A stretch of 64,000 bases of DNA from Cohnella lupini. Lineage in GTDB: Bacteria; Bacillota; Bacilli; Paenibacillales; Paenibacillaceae. The position numbers and the translations under genes are program-made. Positions within the stretch are counted from its first letter, which is position 1. Every line of letters starts with the position of its first letter. Below the pieces are notes generated by a model. That model saw only the letters and a list, made by a program, of their open reading frames with translations, made no database searches and was not told where the DNA came from. Of the stretch, positions 16,762 to 24,879 are shown one piece after another. The stretch lies in NCBI RefSeq assembly GCF_003386205.1, contig NZ_QRDY01000005.1:186001-250000 (forward strand). The letters are read 5' to 3'.

Positions 16762-17427
16762 TTAGATTTTGGCCAGTGCCAGACTCGGTACGATCTCCGC
16801 GATGCAATCCGGCGTTTCCCATGCTACGTTCTCGACGAACGGCGTAACCGGGTACGTTCGGAAATCGGCTTCCGGAAGCGCGCGAAGGAGCGTTTGCAAT
16901 CGTTCCGTTCGCTTCTCTTCCGGATCGAGCCATACGTCCATCGACCGTTCGTCCAGCATGACGGGCAACGGATGATCGGTATCGAAGGCCGACCCGCTCG
17001 TAATAACGGTGCACATCGGATATTCGTTTTTCTCCGAATCCAACCATACGTCGAAGATGCCGGGTATCGCGAACGTGGATTTCGTCCGATGCACGACTCT
17101 CCACGCCGCTTTGCTCTTGCCTTCCTGCTTCCAAATATAGAATCCGCTACACGGAACGACGCATCTTTTTTTCATCAGCATCGAACGAAGGTATTTTCTT
17201 TCCCCTATCGTCTCCAAGTTCGCATGAACCGAATTTTTCCCCCAATACGGCATCAAGCCCCAACGCTGTTGGTTAAGGCAACGCAGTTCTCCGATTTGTT
17301 GAATGATCGGAATTTGCTGCGTGGGGGCAATGTTATACCTTCTTGAATACGGAACCCGAACGCTGTCGATACGGAAGTCCTCGGTTAATTCCGATAACTC
17401 CGCCGTTAAAGAAAATCGATTGCACAT
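16762..17427 (-). CDS. yedK: SOS response-associated peptidase (SRAP, YedK/HMCES family)
   Basis: Suicide DNA-repair protein that crosslinks abasic sites in single-stranded DNA. It begins MCNRFSL; after Met removal Cys2 is the attacking nucleophile. Other family blocks are RRYNIAPTQQIPI, RWGLMPYW, AYLRS-like RKYLRSMLMKKRCVVP, the Glu region SGFYIWKQEG and the His in DHPLPVMLDE. At 221 residues it is full length. No LexA box is evident upstream. Ends at its own terminator; the MOSC gene lies about 80 bases upstream on the same strand. Confidence 0.93.
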   Translation of the reverse strand: MCNRFSLTAELSELTEDFRIDSVRVPYSRRYNIAPTQQIPIIQQIGELRCLNQQRWGLMPYWGKNSVHANLETIGERKYLRSMLMKKRCVVPCSGFYIWKQEGKSKAAWRVVHRTKSTFAIPGIFDVWLDSEKNEYPMCTVITSGSAFDTDHPLPVMLDERSMDVWLDPEEKRTERLQTLLRALPEADFRTYPVTPFVENVAWETPDCIAEIVPSLALAKI

Positions 17428-17508
17428 GCTTATCAGCCCATTTCCGCGGATTTAATCCACTTAGTGTGGGCCAATCTCAGGTAAATTATGTATCTCCATG
17501 ACTTCCGC

Positions 17509-18048
17509 TTATGACAGCTTCACGATACGCACGGCATCCCCTTTGGCGATCTTCCCCTCCCGCTCGACGGAACAGACGATTCCTCTCCGTTTGTATGCGG
17601 CTTTCACGAACTTGGAAGCGATTTCCTCGCGGCCATAAATCTTGCCGATTAATTTACCAGGGTCGAGACAGGGCTCGTTCTCTCCTTCGCAGATCAATCC
17701 GGTCCCGTCCGGGAACAGCATTCTCATGCCTAGAGGAAGAGCGGTCAGTTTATCCAACCCGCTAACCAATATGTTGGCTCCAAGCCACTCCGGCTTGATC
17801 TCCGGAACGCCCATCCGCTCGGCGATTTCGCGGCATTCTTCCACGGATACGATGCTGAGCTGGCGCCGATTGGCGATCATCGTTCCGCGAGGATAGATCG
17901 TCTGACGGGAATCGGAAGGCACCAAAATGCCGAAATGCCGATCGCCGGGAATCCCTCCGAGCTCCACCTGTATGCTTGGCGCTTCCGATGTCGCGAAAGT
18001 AGCGGTATCATCGGCCTTCAGCACGGAGACGACTACGACTTCGTTCAT
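17509..18048 (-). CDS. MOSC-domain protein
   Basis: Protein of 179 residues with a stand-alone MOSC (molybdenum cofactor sulfurase C-terminal) domain: GGIPGDRHFGI near residue 33, RQLSIVSVEECREIAERMG, LGANILVSG, and the conserved Cys of the C-terminal block (LICEGENEPC). Such proteins carry sulfur or bind molybdenum cofactor, like YiiM and YuaD, which detoxify N-hydroxylated bases. The Cys in ENEPC is the likely reactive residue. ATG at 18048. Single gene or co-transcribed with the SRAP gene; both may protect DNA from base damage, which is speculation. Confidence 0.85.
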   Translation of the reverse strand: MNEVVVVSVLKADDTATFATSEAPSIQVELGGIPGDRHFGILVPSDSRQTIYPRGTMIANRRQLSIVSVEECREIAERMGVPEIKPEWLGANILVSGLDKLTALPLGMRMLFPDGTGLICEGENEPCLDPGKLIGKIYGREEIASKFVKAAYKRRGIVCSVEREGKIAKGDAVRIVKLS

Positions 18049-18143
18049 GCTTCAAATTCCTCCCTAACATCGTATCTGATACCGAATCCCTAGGTTGCGG
18101 ACCGATCTTGCCTTTCATTCTCAGATTAACCGATAATCGTGAA

Positions 18144-18644
18144 TCAATCCTCGAAAGAGCCGTTATTTATTTTGTCTTCCTCGTTATCGCGAATCGTTTT
18201 CTGCAGCACTAAGCTCGTCACGATCAGGAATGCCGCGGCAATCGCGTAATAACCGACGACGTAGAACGGTTCCTCCAACGTAGACAGTCCGACGAATTCG
18301 AACAAAGCCGCCAGCACGAACCCGATCCATGAAAGGAAAGTAAACGCCGACGTGTTCCGTTTGCGGTGATTATGATTAAGCTCGCGCAAATAATGGTCTT
18401 CGTCGTTGTCTCTTATGACCTTCTGCAGGACGAACGAGGTAATGATGAGCAGAATCGCGACAGCCGCGTAATATCCCCTCACGGAAAGAGGCTGCTCCAA
18501 AGAGTAAATGCCGCCGAATTCGAAGCCGAATGCAAGAACGAAAGCCCCCCAAGCCATGAACGTGTAGGTCGGGGTATTCCTGCGGCGGTAGAAGTTGTTC
18601 GTGCGTCTTGTGCTCTGAACCGGAATCGGGCTTTTCTCTTCCAT
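18144..18644 (-). CDS. YiaA/YiaB two-helix membrane protein with duplicated domain
   Basis: Membrane protein of 166 residues made of two copies of the YiaAB unit, at about 21-75 and 92-150. Each copy has two helices and shared words: NTPTYTFMAWGAFVLA and NTSAFTFLSWIGFVLA, then RGYYAVAILLIITSFVLQK and VGYYAIAAAFLIVTSLVLQK, each closing with (V/T)IRDN(D/E)ED. Four membrane segments result. E. coli YiaA has the same duplication and no known function. ATG at 18644 with AGGAGG nine bases upstream. The promoter carries the 25-bp element shared with ywaF. Confidence 0.85.
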   Translation of the reverse strand: MEEKSPIPVQSTRRTNNFYRRRNTPTYTFMAWGAFVLAFGFEFGGIYSLEQPLSVRGYYAAVAILLIITSFVLQKVIRDNDEDHYLRELNHNHRKRNTSAFTFLSWIGFVLAALFEFVGLSTLEEPFYVVGYYAIAAAFLIVTSLVLQKTIRDNEEDKINNGSFED

Positions 18645-18685
18645 GATGATGTATCCTCCTAATAGTGGGTCGTTTCGATAAATTC

Positions 18686-18735
18686 ATCATAGAACGATCG
18701 CCGATTAACGAATAGTACCATCTTCTTGTAGTACC
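18686..18735 (-). promoter_or_regulatory. yiaAB promoter with the 25-bp palindromic element
   Basis: On the minus strand a -10 TATGAT (18686-18691) follows, after 19 bases, a 25-bp element at 18711-18735 with arms GGTACTA and TGGTACT and the same ATT end as the ywaF element. Eighteen or nineteen bases separate element and -10 in both promoters. Confidence 0.55.
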
Positions 18736-18751
18736 GAACCGACGCAATAAC

Positions 18752-18804
18752 AAAAAAACGACTTCCCCGCCCCGGAGCAAGCTCGGCAGAGAGGTGAAGT
18801 CGTT
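18752..18804 (-). terminator. Terminator of the ADP-ribosylglycohydrolase gene
   Basis: Nine-base arms AACGACTTC and GAAGTCGTT enclose a GC-rich inner segment; a T7 run follows on the minus strand. About 50 bases after the stop codon. Confidence 0.85.
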
Positions 18805-18854
18805 GGGGTAAGACGTAAAAAGCCGTTAATTAAGACGTAACACGCTCGCCAATA

Positions 18855-20234
18855 TTATCGGGTCCGCAATTTATTGAAAACCCGATAGCTTCTATCCGCG
18901 CATTCCGAGATGGAGATCGGGTGGAACCCATGAAGGTCCGCATATAAAGTATCGTTTAAGGGATCGATCCAGGAAGCCGGCAATGCATCCGCTCCAAGGC
19001 TTGCTCCGAGGATGGAGCCTACCGTCGCCCCGTTGCAGTCCGTATCCCAACCTCCCAATACGGCCGTCGTGATGCCTTTCTCGAAATCCCCCTTGGCATA
19101 GATGAGAGACGCGGCGACCAATGCGGCGTTATTGTTCGTGTGAACCGGGTCGTAGTGCTTGAATGCTTCCCAAATTCGGCTGACCAGCTCGACTTGATCT
19201 TCGGTGTCGCGCGCGATCTCGACCGCCTTCCGTATATCGTGGGCTAGCCGCGAGGTCGAAGGGATTTGTCCTAATCCGGCGGATATGATTTTCTCCGGAT
19301 CGGTTTCGACGAAAGCGGCGGCGATCATGGCGGCGACGAACATCTCTCCGTAAATTCCGTTCTTCACGTGCGAGAAGGAGGCGTCGCGCCAAGCCAGCTC
19401 CGCTGCTAGCTCCGGATTGCCCGCGGCTCCGTAAGCGAACCCGTCCGCCCGAATCTGCGCGCCGATCCATTCGCGATACGGGTTCAAATGCGTTCTGACC
19501 CAATCCTTCTTCCTGTTCCAATCTTCCGGCTTATCCCATGACATATGAGCCGACACCTGCGCGAAGTTCAAGTAGGCTTGAGTTTCCGCCGTGCAAACTT
19601 GGCTATAAGTAAGCCGTCCGTGCCAGAGCTTGCCGATGTTCCACGAATCCCAATCCAATCCTTTTTCCTCGAGCATGATAAGGCCTAACAGCGTATAGCG
19701 GACATCGTCGTCGCTTTCCATGAACGCGATGCGCTCACGGGTGCTGCGCAAGCACCATCTGGAAATATCGATGCCGGCTTGCTCGGCTCTGGAATGCTCC
19801 GGCGTATAGCCGCGAATCGGCCATGCGTCCGCGCCTTCGAACCATAACTGGACGTTCTTCCAGCCGGGATTTCCGGCTCCTCCGCCCATCATGTGTCCCG
19901 CTTCGAGCGGTTTGCCTAACGCGCACCCGCTAAGGCGGCCGAGCCATGCCCCGCGAAACTTATCGCGCCATTCCGATTCTCCCGGTTCCGCGAACGAAAT
20001 CAACGCTCCCGACGGACGCAAGCGCTTGATCTCCTCCAGCTCCGACGGTTCGTCGAACGGATAATCCGGTTCGATCGGCAGCTTCGCCAGCTCGTCGTAT
20101 ATCGTCATCAGTCGCCGCTCGTCTTCTCCGGCTTCTTCCCATTTGCTCTCGAATCCTTCAACGTTGCAGCCCTCTTCGCGCCGCTGCACGATTTCCAGCT
20201 TAACCAAATTCCTCAGCGTATCCCAACCGGCCAT
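18855..20234 (-). CDS. ADP-ribosylglycohydrolase-family protein
   Basis: Alpha-helical protein of 459 residues of the DraG/ARH fold. Metal-binding blocks are FRGAWLGRLSGCALGKPLE, ESDDDVRYTLLGL and the C-terminal GGWDTDCNGATVGSILGA, giving the Asp/Asp and Asp-Thr-Asp ligands of the two Mg ions. An N-terminal 80-residue helical extension precedes the catalytic core. Members remove ADP-ribose from proteins or act on related N-glycosides; the closest context here is a sugar regulator, so a nucleoside- or sugar-derived substrate is possible. ATG at 20234 has GGGAG eight bases upstream; the ATG at 20240 is too close to it. The AraC gene lies 100 bases upstream. Confidence 0.85.
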   Translation of the reverse strand: MAGWDTLRNLVKLEIVQRREEGCNVEGFESKWEEAGEDERRLMTIYDELAKLPIEPDYPFDEPSELEEIKRLRPSGALISFAEPGESEWRDKFRGAWLGRLSGCALGKPLEAGHMMGGGAGNPGWKNVQLWFEGADAWPIRGYTPEHSRAEQAGIDISRWCLRSTRERIAFMESDDDVRYTLLGLIMLEEKGLDWDSWNIGKLWHGRLTYSQVCTAETQAYLNFAQVSAHMSWDKPEDWNRKKDWVRTHLNPYREWIGAQIRADGFAYGAAGNPELAAELAWRDASFSHVKNGIYGEMFVAAMIAAAFVETDPEKIISAGLGQIPSTSRLAHDIRKAVEIARDTEDQVELVSRIWEAFKHYDPVHTNNNAALVAASLIYAKGDFEKGITTAVLGGWDTDCNGATVGSILGASLGADALPASWIDPLNDTLYADLHGFHPISISECADRSYRVFNKLRTR

Positions 20235-20335
20235 CTTCATCGCTCCCTAGGTCTCGTCTCTCCCTAAGATAACTCTTTTCCGCCCGGCGATCTTCCCGTT
20301 CTCTAGCTTAACATTCTTAATTTCGGCTATTCTCT

Positions 20336-21178
20336 TCAAGAAAAGGAGCGATTGCGGAACTGCAGAGGGGATAAACCGACAAGCTGTTGGAAGGTTCGGT
20401 AAAACGGAGCCGAGCTGGAATAGCCGCAGGCCATGTAAATATCCGTAACGCTCAGGTCGCCCTGCGAGAGCATCCGCTTGGCCTGCTGGATCCTGACGAA
20501 AGCAAGGTACTCCTTGAAGCCTTTGCCTACGCATTCCTTGAACAGATGCCTCGCTCTCGATTCGCTTAGGGATAACACGCTCGCAAGGTCATGCAAATCT
20601 ATTGGCTCGGCGTAATGCTTCTCCACGAACTCCAATGCCGGCTTGATCTTGCTCAAGCTTCTCAGCATGCCATTCCAATTTTCCTTGGAATAATACGTTT
20701 CTTCCAGTCGGTGTAGCCTTACGCACAGCTCAAGCATCTTGGAACGAAGCAAAGCTTCGTATGAGGAACGCTTCGATTCGTATTCTTGCATCAGCGATCG
20801 GAAGAACGTTTCGAGATCCGGGAATCCGGGACAATTTCGCGCGATGTCCGATTCCTTGCGGAGAACCGTTTGCCTAAAGGTCAGCAGCAGCTGTCGGTTG
20901 TCCTCGGGAAGGATTTCCTCTCCGAAATACAGGAAATAAAATCCGAACGAGCCGTTCTCTCCGGAAACTCCGATATGCGGTTCATAGGGCGGGAACAGCA
21001 AAATATCGCCTGCCGCGACCTCCAGCGTTCTTTCGCCGATATGAAAGGCGCCGCTGCCTTCGTAACAATATCCGATCTCGTAGAAGGAGTGCCAATGCTG
21101 TTCTTTAAGCACGGTAGGCGGGCCGTACCGGAAAATATGAAAAGGAAGCGGAGCTTCGAAGCCGAATAGCTCCTGCAT
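20336..21178 (-). CDS. AraC-family transcriptional regulator
   Basis: Regulator of 280 residues: cupin sensor (HWHSFYEIGYCYEGSGAFHIG, then AAGDILLFPPYEPHIG) and a C-terminal AraC domain (IDLHDLASVLSLSESRARHLFKECVG shows helix-turn-helix 1; VTDIYMACGYSSSAPFYRTFQQ is the second). ATG at 21178 behind GGAGGGG. It sits between lrgAB and the ADP-ribosylglycohydrolase gene, all on the minus strand with short gaps. It probably regulates the ADP-ribosylglycohydrolase gene directly downstream. Inducer unknown. Confidence 0.87.
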   Translation of the reverse strand: MQELFGFEAPLPFHIFRYGPPTVLKEQHWHSFYEIGYCYEGSGAFHIGERTLEVAAGDILLFPPYEPHIGVSGENGSFGFYFLYFGEEILPEDNRQLLLTFRQTVLRKESDIARNCPGFPDLETFFRSLMQEYESKRSSYEALLRSKMLELCVRLHRLEETYYSKENWNGMLRSLSKIKPALEFVEKHYAEPIDLHDLASVLSLSESRARHLFKECVGKGFKEYLAFVRIQQAKRMLSQGDLSVTDIYMACGYSSSAPFYRTFQQLVGLSPLQFRNRSFS

Positions 21179-21257
21179 GGGAAACCCCTCCGATGGATGG
21201 AATAGTCGTTTCCTTCATTTTACGACGTCCGTCATCTTTATCCAAGCATTCACCTTA

Positions 21258-21950
21258 TTACGTCAACCAATATATCGGGATGCACAGCAACGGAGTGATG
21301 ATGCTGGAGAGCCCCATCGCGAAACCGCTCACCCCTCCCCGAAGCTCGGAGTCCCGCAATAATCGAGCCGTACCGATTCCGTGGGAAGCCGTGCCGACCG
21401 CCGTGCCGATTGCAATATCGCTACGGACTCCCGCCTTGCGCAACAACAACGGTCCGACCATGCTGCCTAGCAATCCAGTAAGCACCGCGAACACTCCGCC
21501 CAATTCCGGCGTCCCGCCCAGCTGGCGCGCGAGCTCGATCGCGATCGGCGACGTCGCCGATTTCGGCAGCATGGACAGCATCGTATCCTTTACGCCGTTT
21601 AACGCCCACATGAGCAAAGCCACGGAAAGCAAGCCGCTAAGCGAACCGATTGCCGAACCGAGCACGATTGCCCGGATCTTTCCCTTCATCGCTTGCGCCG
21701 ACTTATACAAGGGCACCGCCAAAGCAACTGTCGCGGGTCCCAAGAAGAAGGTGACGATGTCGCCTCCCGCCTTATAATTTTCGTAAGGAATATTGCAGGC
21801 CACTAGGAGCACGATCATCCCTCCCGCCGTGACGAACAACGGATGCAGCCATCTCCATCTTCGGTTTAACGTTTGGGCTATCGCGTAGAATACCACGGTC
21901 AACGCCACTCCGAATAACGGTTGCCTAGTTATTTCTTCGATCGCCGTCAC
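21258..21950 (-). CDS. lrgB: LrgB/CidB-family membrane protein
   Basis: Membrane protein of 230 residues with about seven helices, partner of LrgA in the holin-antiholin-like system that controls murein hydrolase activity and pyruvate or glycolate movement. The stretch LARQLGGTPELGGVFAVLTGLLGSM and TASHGIGTARLL are family hallmarks. The frame is open for another 100 codons upstream, but this part is in-frame read-through of lrgA antisense composition; a GTG at 21950 with GGGGGAAGG ahead overlaps the lrgA stop by four bases (GTGA) and gives the family length. Confidence 0.9.
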   Translation of the reverse strand: MTAIEEITRQPLFGVALTVVFYAIAQTLNRRWRWLHPLFVTAGGMIVLLVACNIPYENYKAGGDIVTFFLGPATVALAVPLYKSAQAMKGKIRAIVLGSAIGSLSGLLSVALLMWALNGVKDTMLSMLPKSATSPIAIELARQLGGTPELGGVFAVLTGLLGSMVGPLLLRKAGVRSDIAIGTAVGTASHGIGTARLLRDSELRGGVSGFAMGLSSIITPLLCIPIYWLT

Positions 21951-22300
21951 GCGCCTTCCCCCTTCGGCTTCCGCTTGACTAACCAAGCAGTCGTCCAGCC
22001 GGTAACGAGAAGCACGGTAAGCGCGCTTCCGACAAGGCTTAAGGTAATCGAGACCCACTCGTCGCCGATTCTGGAGAAGAAGACGATCGTCCCGACGATC
22101 GTCGGCGCGAAGAAAATCATCATATGTTTGAGCAAGAACTGCGCGGACAGCTCGATCCACTCTACCTTCACCCAACCGCAAAATAAGGAAACGACCAGCA
22201 AGATGAGCCCGATGACGTTCGCGGGAAGAGGGACTTCCAAAAAGCGATGAGCCGCATAGCCTATGCATTGATAACCGAATAGAATAGCCAAGCCTCCCAT
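21947..22300 (-). CDS. lrgA: LrgA/CidA-family holin-like protein
   Basis: Membrane protein of 117 residues with four helices. The first block (LAILFGYQCIGYAAHRFL) and LPANVIGLILLVVSLFCGWV followed by FLLKHMMIFFAPTIVGTI match CidA/LrgA. Works with LrgB in programmed autolysis or pyruvate transport. ATG at 22300 has AAGGAGCGACGAAATT ahead. No LytS/LytR pair is adjacent; the nearest regulator is the AraC gene downstream. It shares no promoter with the pncB gene upstream, which ends in a terminator. Confidence 0.9.
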   Translation of the reverse strand: MGGLAILFGYQCIGYAAHRFLEVPLPANVIGLILLVVSLFCGWVKVEWIELSAQFLLKHMMIFFAPTIVGTIVFFSRIGDEWVSITLSLVGSALTVLLVTGWTTAWLVKRKPKGEGA

Positions 22301-22373
22301 AATTTCGTCGCTCCTTCGATTTCGTATGTCCGGTTCAATTATTCGACGTGCGAGAGACGATTCCTTGCCATTA

Positions 22374-22412
22374 GAAAAAGCTAACCCCGGACGTTCGCGC
22401 GTCGGTGTTAGC
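22374..22412 (-). terminator. Terminator of the nicotinate phosphoribosyltransferase gene
   Basis: Minus-strand hairpin GCTAACACCGACG / CGTCCGGGGTTAGC (one mismatch), followed by TTTTTC, 55 bases after the pncB stop. Confidence 0.85.
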
Positions 22413-22467
22413 CGTAAGATAAGGATACTCCGTCACTCGCAATGGCCAAAGACATCCATGTAGTCTA

Positions 22468-23910
22468 TCATTTACGATGCTCTCGAATCAACTTCATCTT
22501 AAGCTCCCATATTTTCTCGCTGAAATTGACGGTATACCCTTCCGGATTCAGCTTTCGTAGATGCTCCGGCCAGAATAAGGCGATCTGCGACTCGTGATAG
22601 CTTCGGATCTGCTCGAGATTCGGCATTTCGTACGTTAGTTTTCCCGCAGAGAATATGGAATGTAGCAGAGGGATCGAATCATATTCCTCTACGAGCTTGA
22701 CGCGATGCGAATGAACGGGGTCGAACAGCTTAATGGCTCTCCCTTCCCGCACTTCCGTCTCCTCCGTCATGCTCATATAATCCGACACCGCCATTCCCGT
22801 TCGCTTGTCTATGATTCGATGGACGTTTTTAACGCCCGGATTCGTTATTTTCTCCGGATTTCCGGAAATTTTAATAACCGGCACGAGCTCCCCCGCGCGC
22901 TCTCGGGCGACCAATTTATATACGGCGCCTAGCGCGGGCTGATCGTATGCAGTTATCAGTTTCGTTCCGACTCCCCAGACGTCGATTCTAGCTCCCTGGG
23001 CTTTGAGATCGGCGATTATATTCTCGTCCAGATCGTTCGAAGCGACTATCTTCACGTACGAAAGCCCGGCTTCGTCCAACATCGTTCGCGCTTTCTTCGA
23101 TAAGAACGCTAAATCTCCGCTATCGAGGCGAATGCCTTTCATCCGCTTGCCTCGACTTTCCAATTGCTTGGCGATTTTAATCGCGTTCGGCATTCCGCTT
23201 CTTAAAGTATCGTACGTATCGACCAACAGCGTCACGTGATCGGGCAACGCTTCCGCGAACTGCCCGAACGCTTCTTCTTCGCTCTCATGGCCTTGAACCC
23301 AGGAGTGGGCATGGGTACCGGATGTCGGTATTCCGAAAAGCATGCCGGCACGCATGTTCGAAGTCGAGTGAAAACCCGCGATATAAGCGGCTCTTGCTCC
23401 CCATATCGCCGCATCCGCCTCCTGCGCGCGTCTCGTCCCGAATTCGAGCAGCCTTTCGTCCGGCGCAATCCGCTTGATTCGAGAAGCTTTGGTTGCGATC
23501 AAGGTTTGATAATTGACGAAATTAAGCAACGCGGTCTCAACTAGCTGGGCTTCGAATACTCTAGCTTCAACCCGTACGATAGGTTCGTTAGGGAAAACGA
23601 GCGTCCCTTCGCGCATGGCATGGATGCTGCCGTTGAACCGAAAGCGACTTAATTCCTCCAAAAAGCCTTTCTCGTACCCTTCTTCCTGCTTTCGTAAATA
23701 GGAGAGGATTTCTTTCCCGAATGAGAGCTTGCGGATATAGTCGATCAACCGCTCCAATCCCGCGAATACGGCAAACCCGTTGCCGAAGGGGAGATTGCGG
23801 AAATAAGCCTCGAATACGGCATTATCGTTCATCGTCCCTTGCTTCCAGTGCGCGTACATCATATTGATCTGATATTTGTCGGTATGTAAAGTCAAGTCAG
23901 TGTAATTCAT
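22468..23910 (-). CDS. pncB: Nicotinate phosphoribosyltransferase
   Basis: NAD-salvage enzyme that joins nicotinate and PRPP with ATP hydrolysis. 480 residues, starting MNYTDLTLHTDKYQINMMY. Hallmarks are EFGTRRAQEADAAIWGARAA, GTSN-type loop STSNMRAGMLFGIPTSGTHAHSWV with the catalytic His, GIRLDSGDLAFLSKKAR, and GVGTKLITAYDQPALGAVYKL. The frame runs 36 codons further upstream, overlapping the divergent gene, but GGAG ten bases before the ATG at 23910 and the family N-terminus place the start there. Single gene with its own terminator. Confidence 0.94.
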   Translation of the reverse strand: MNYTDLTLHTDKYQINMMYAHWKQGTMNDNAVFEAYFRNLPFGNGFAVFAGLERLIDYIRKLSFGKEILSYLRKQEEGYEKGFLEELSRFRFNGSIHAMREGTLVFPNEPIVRVEARVFEAQLVETALLNFVNYQTLIATKASRIKRIAPDERLLEFGTRRAQEADAAIWGARAAYIAGFHSTSNMRAGMLFGIPTSGTHAHSWVQGHESEEEAFGQFAEALPDHVTLLVDTYDTLRSGMPNAIKIAKQLESRGKRMKGIRLDSGDLAFLSKKARTMLDEAGLSYVKIVASNDLDENIIADLKAQGARIDVWGVGTKLITAYDQPALGAVYKLVARERAGELVPVIKISGNPEKITNPGVKNVHRIIDKRTGMAVSDYMSMTEETEVREGRAIKLFDPVHSHRVKLVEEYDSIPLLHSIFSAGKLTYEMPNLEQIRSYHESQIALFWPEHLRKLNPEGYTVNFSEKIWELKMKLIREHRK

Positions 23911-23980
23911 CGGGGGGACGCTCCTTTCTTTTCTTCTTGTTCCTTCCATGTTAAGTTTAAAAGAGAAAGGATGGTACGCC

Positions 23981-24838
23981 ATGTATGTATTCTTAATCGT
24001 AGGTTTGTTCATTATCATAATTGCATCCGTATGTACTTATGGATTCCTCATAGAGCCCCGCAGAATGATCATTACGAAACACGATATTTATTCGGACAAA
24101 ATTCCCATAACCTTTCATGGGATCCGCGTCGTGCAGTTTAGCGATACGCATATCGGCCGCCACTATTCTTTGAAAAGGCTCGCGGCTCTGGTCGAAAAGA
24201 TCAATTCCTTGAAGCCGGACATCGTCGCGTTCACCGGCGATCTCTTCGATGCGGGCCGAAACGAAAATCTAAGCAAGTACGATCCTTCCTCTATTCTATC
24301 GCTCATTCAAGCGCCGAACGGCAAATTCGCCGTCTACGGGAATCACGATTTCGGATATTCGAGGAAACATCGGTCGACCGGCCCATTCCTTGAGAACGCG
24401 GGTTTTGAAATGCTCCTAAACGAAAGCAAGAGAATCAAGATGCCGGACGGAGAGTTCATCACCGTGTCGGGGCTGGACGATTACGTTTGCGGCAAGCCGA
24501 ACGCAAGGTCCGCTTTCGCCAAGCTGAACGACCGGCATTTCAATCTGCTTCTGGCGCATGAACCCGACGTGGCGGATAGTTTAGCCCGGTATCCGATCGA
24601 TTTGCAGTTATCCGGCCATAGCCACGGCGGTCAGGTTTCGTTGCCCTTAGTCGGCGCGCTTATTCGGACGTCGCTCGGACGTAAATACATAGGCGGATTA
24701 TACCGCGTGCAGGAACGACTCCGCAAAAATCGGCCTTACACGTTGTTCGTTAATCGGGGAATCGGCACGACGCGAATTCCGATCCGGCTGGGCAGCGTAC
24801 CGGAATTGTGCGTCTTTACGCTGCTCCGCCCCGAGTGA
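23981..24838 (+). CDS. Membrane-anchored metallophosphoesterase (YkuE-like)
   Basis: Enzyme of 285 residues with an N-terminal membrane anchor (MYVFLIVGLFIIIIASVCTYGF) and an outward calcineurin-like domain. Metal motifs in order: FSDTHIG, FTGDLFDAG, YGNHDFGYS, LLAHEPD and SGHSHGGQVSLP. The YkuE group hydrolyses phosphodiesters, possibly of lipids or nucleotides at the membrane surface. The ATG at 23981 follows AAAGGATGG; an upstream ATG at 23948 has no ribosome-binding site. It is divergent from pncB across about 70 bases. A GC-rich hairpin (24822-24849) overlaps its stop and may terminate transcription, although no T run follows. Confidence 0.9.
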   Translation: MYVFLIVGLFIIIIASVCTYGFLIEPRRMIITKHDIYSDKIPITFHGIRVVQFSDTHIGRHYSLKRLAALVEKINSLKPDIVAFTGDLFDAGRNENLSKYDPSSILSLIQAPNGKFAVYGNHDFGYSRKHRSTGPFLENAGFEMLLNESKRIKMPDGEFITVSGLDDYVCGKPNARSAFAKLNDRHFNLLLAHEPDVADSLARYPIDLQLSGHSHGGQVSLPLVGALIRTSLGRKYIGGLYRVQERLRKNRPYTLFVNRGIGTTRIPIRLGSVPELCVFTLLRPE

Positions 24839-24879
24839 GGGCGGGGCAGCCAGCCTCGCGACTATTGAATCCTTTTCGG

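Noticed and set aside
21951..22268. N-terminal extension of LrgB
   Set aside because: It overlaps the whole lrgA gene in another frame; the GTG at 21950 with a strong ribosome site gives the normal family length.
23911..24018. 36-codon N-terminal extension of nicotinate phosphoribosyltransferase
   Set aside because: No ribosome site, overlap with the divergent gene, and the family starts at MNYTDLTL.
24822..24849. Terminator after the metallophosphoesterase
   Set aside because: A GC-rich hairpin exists, but no T run follows and it overlaps the stop codon; left as a note only.
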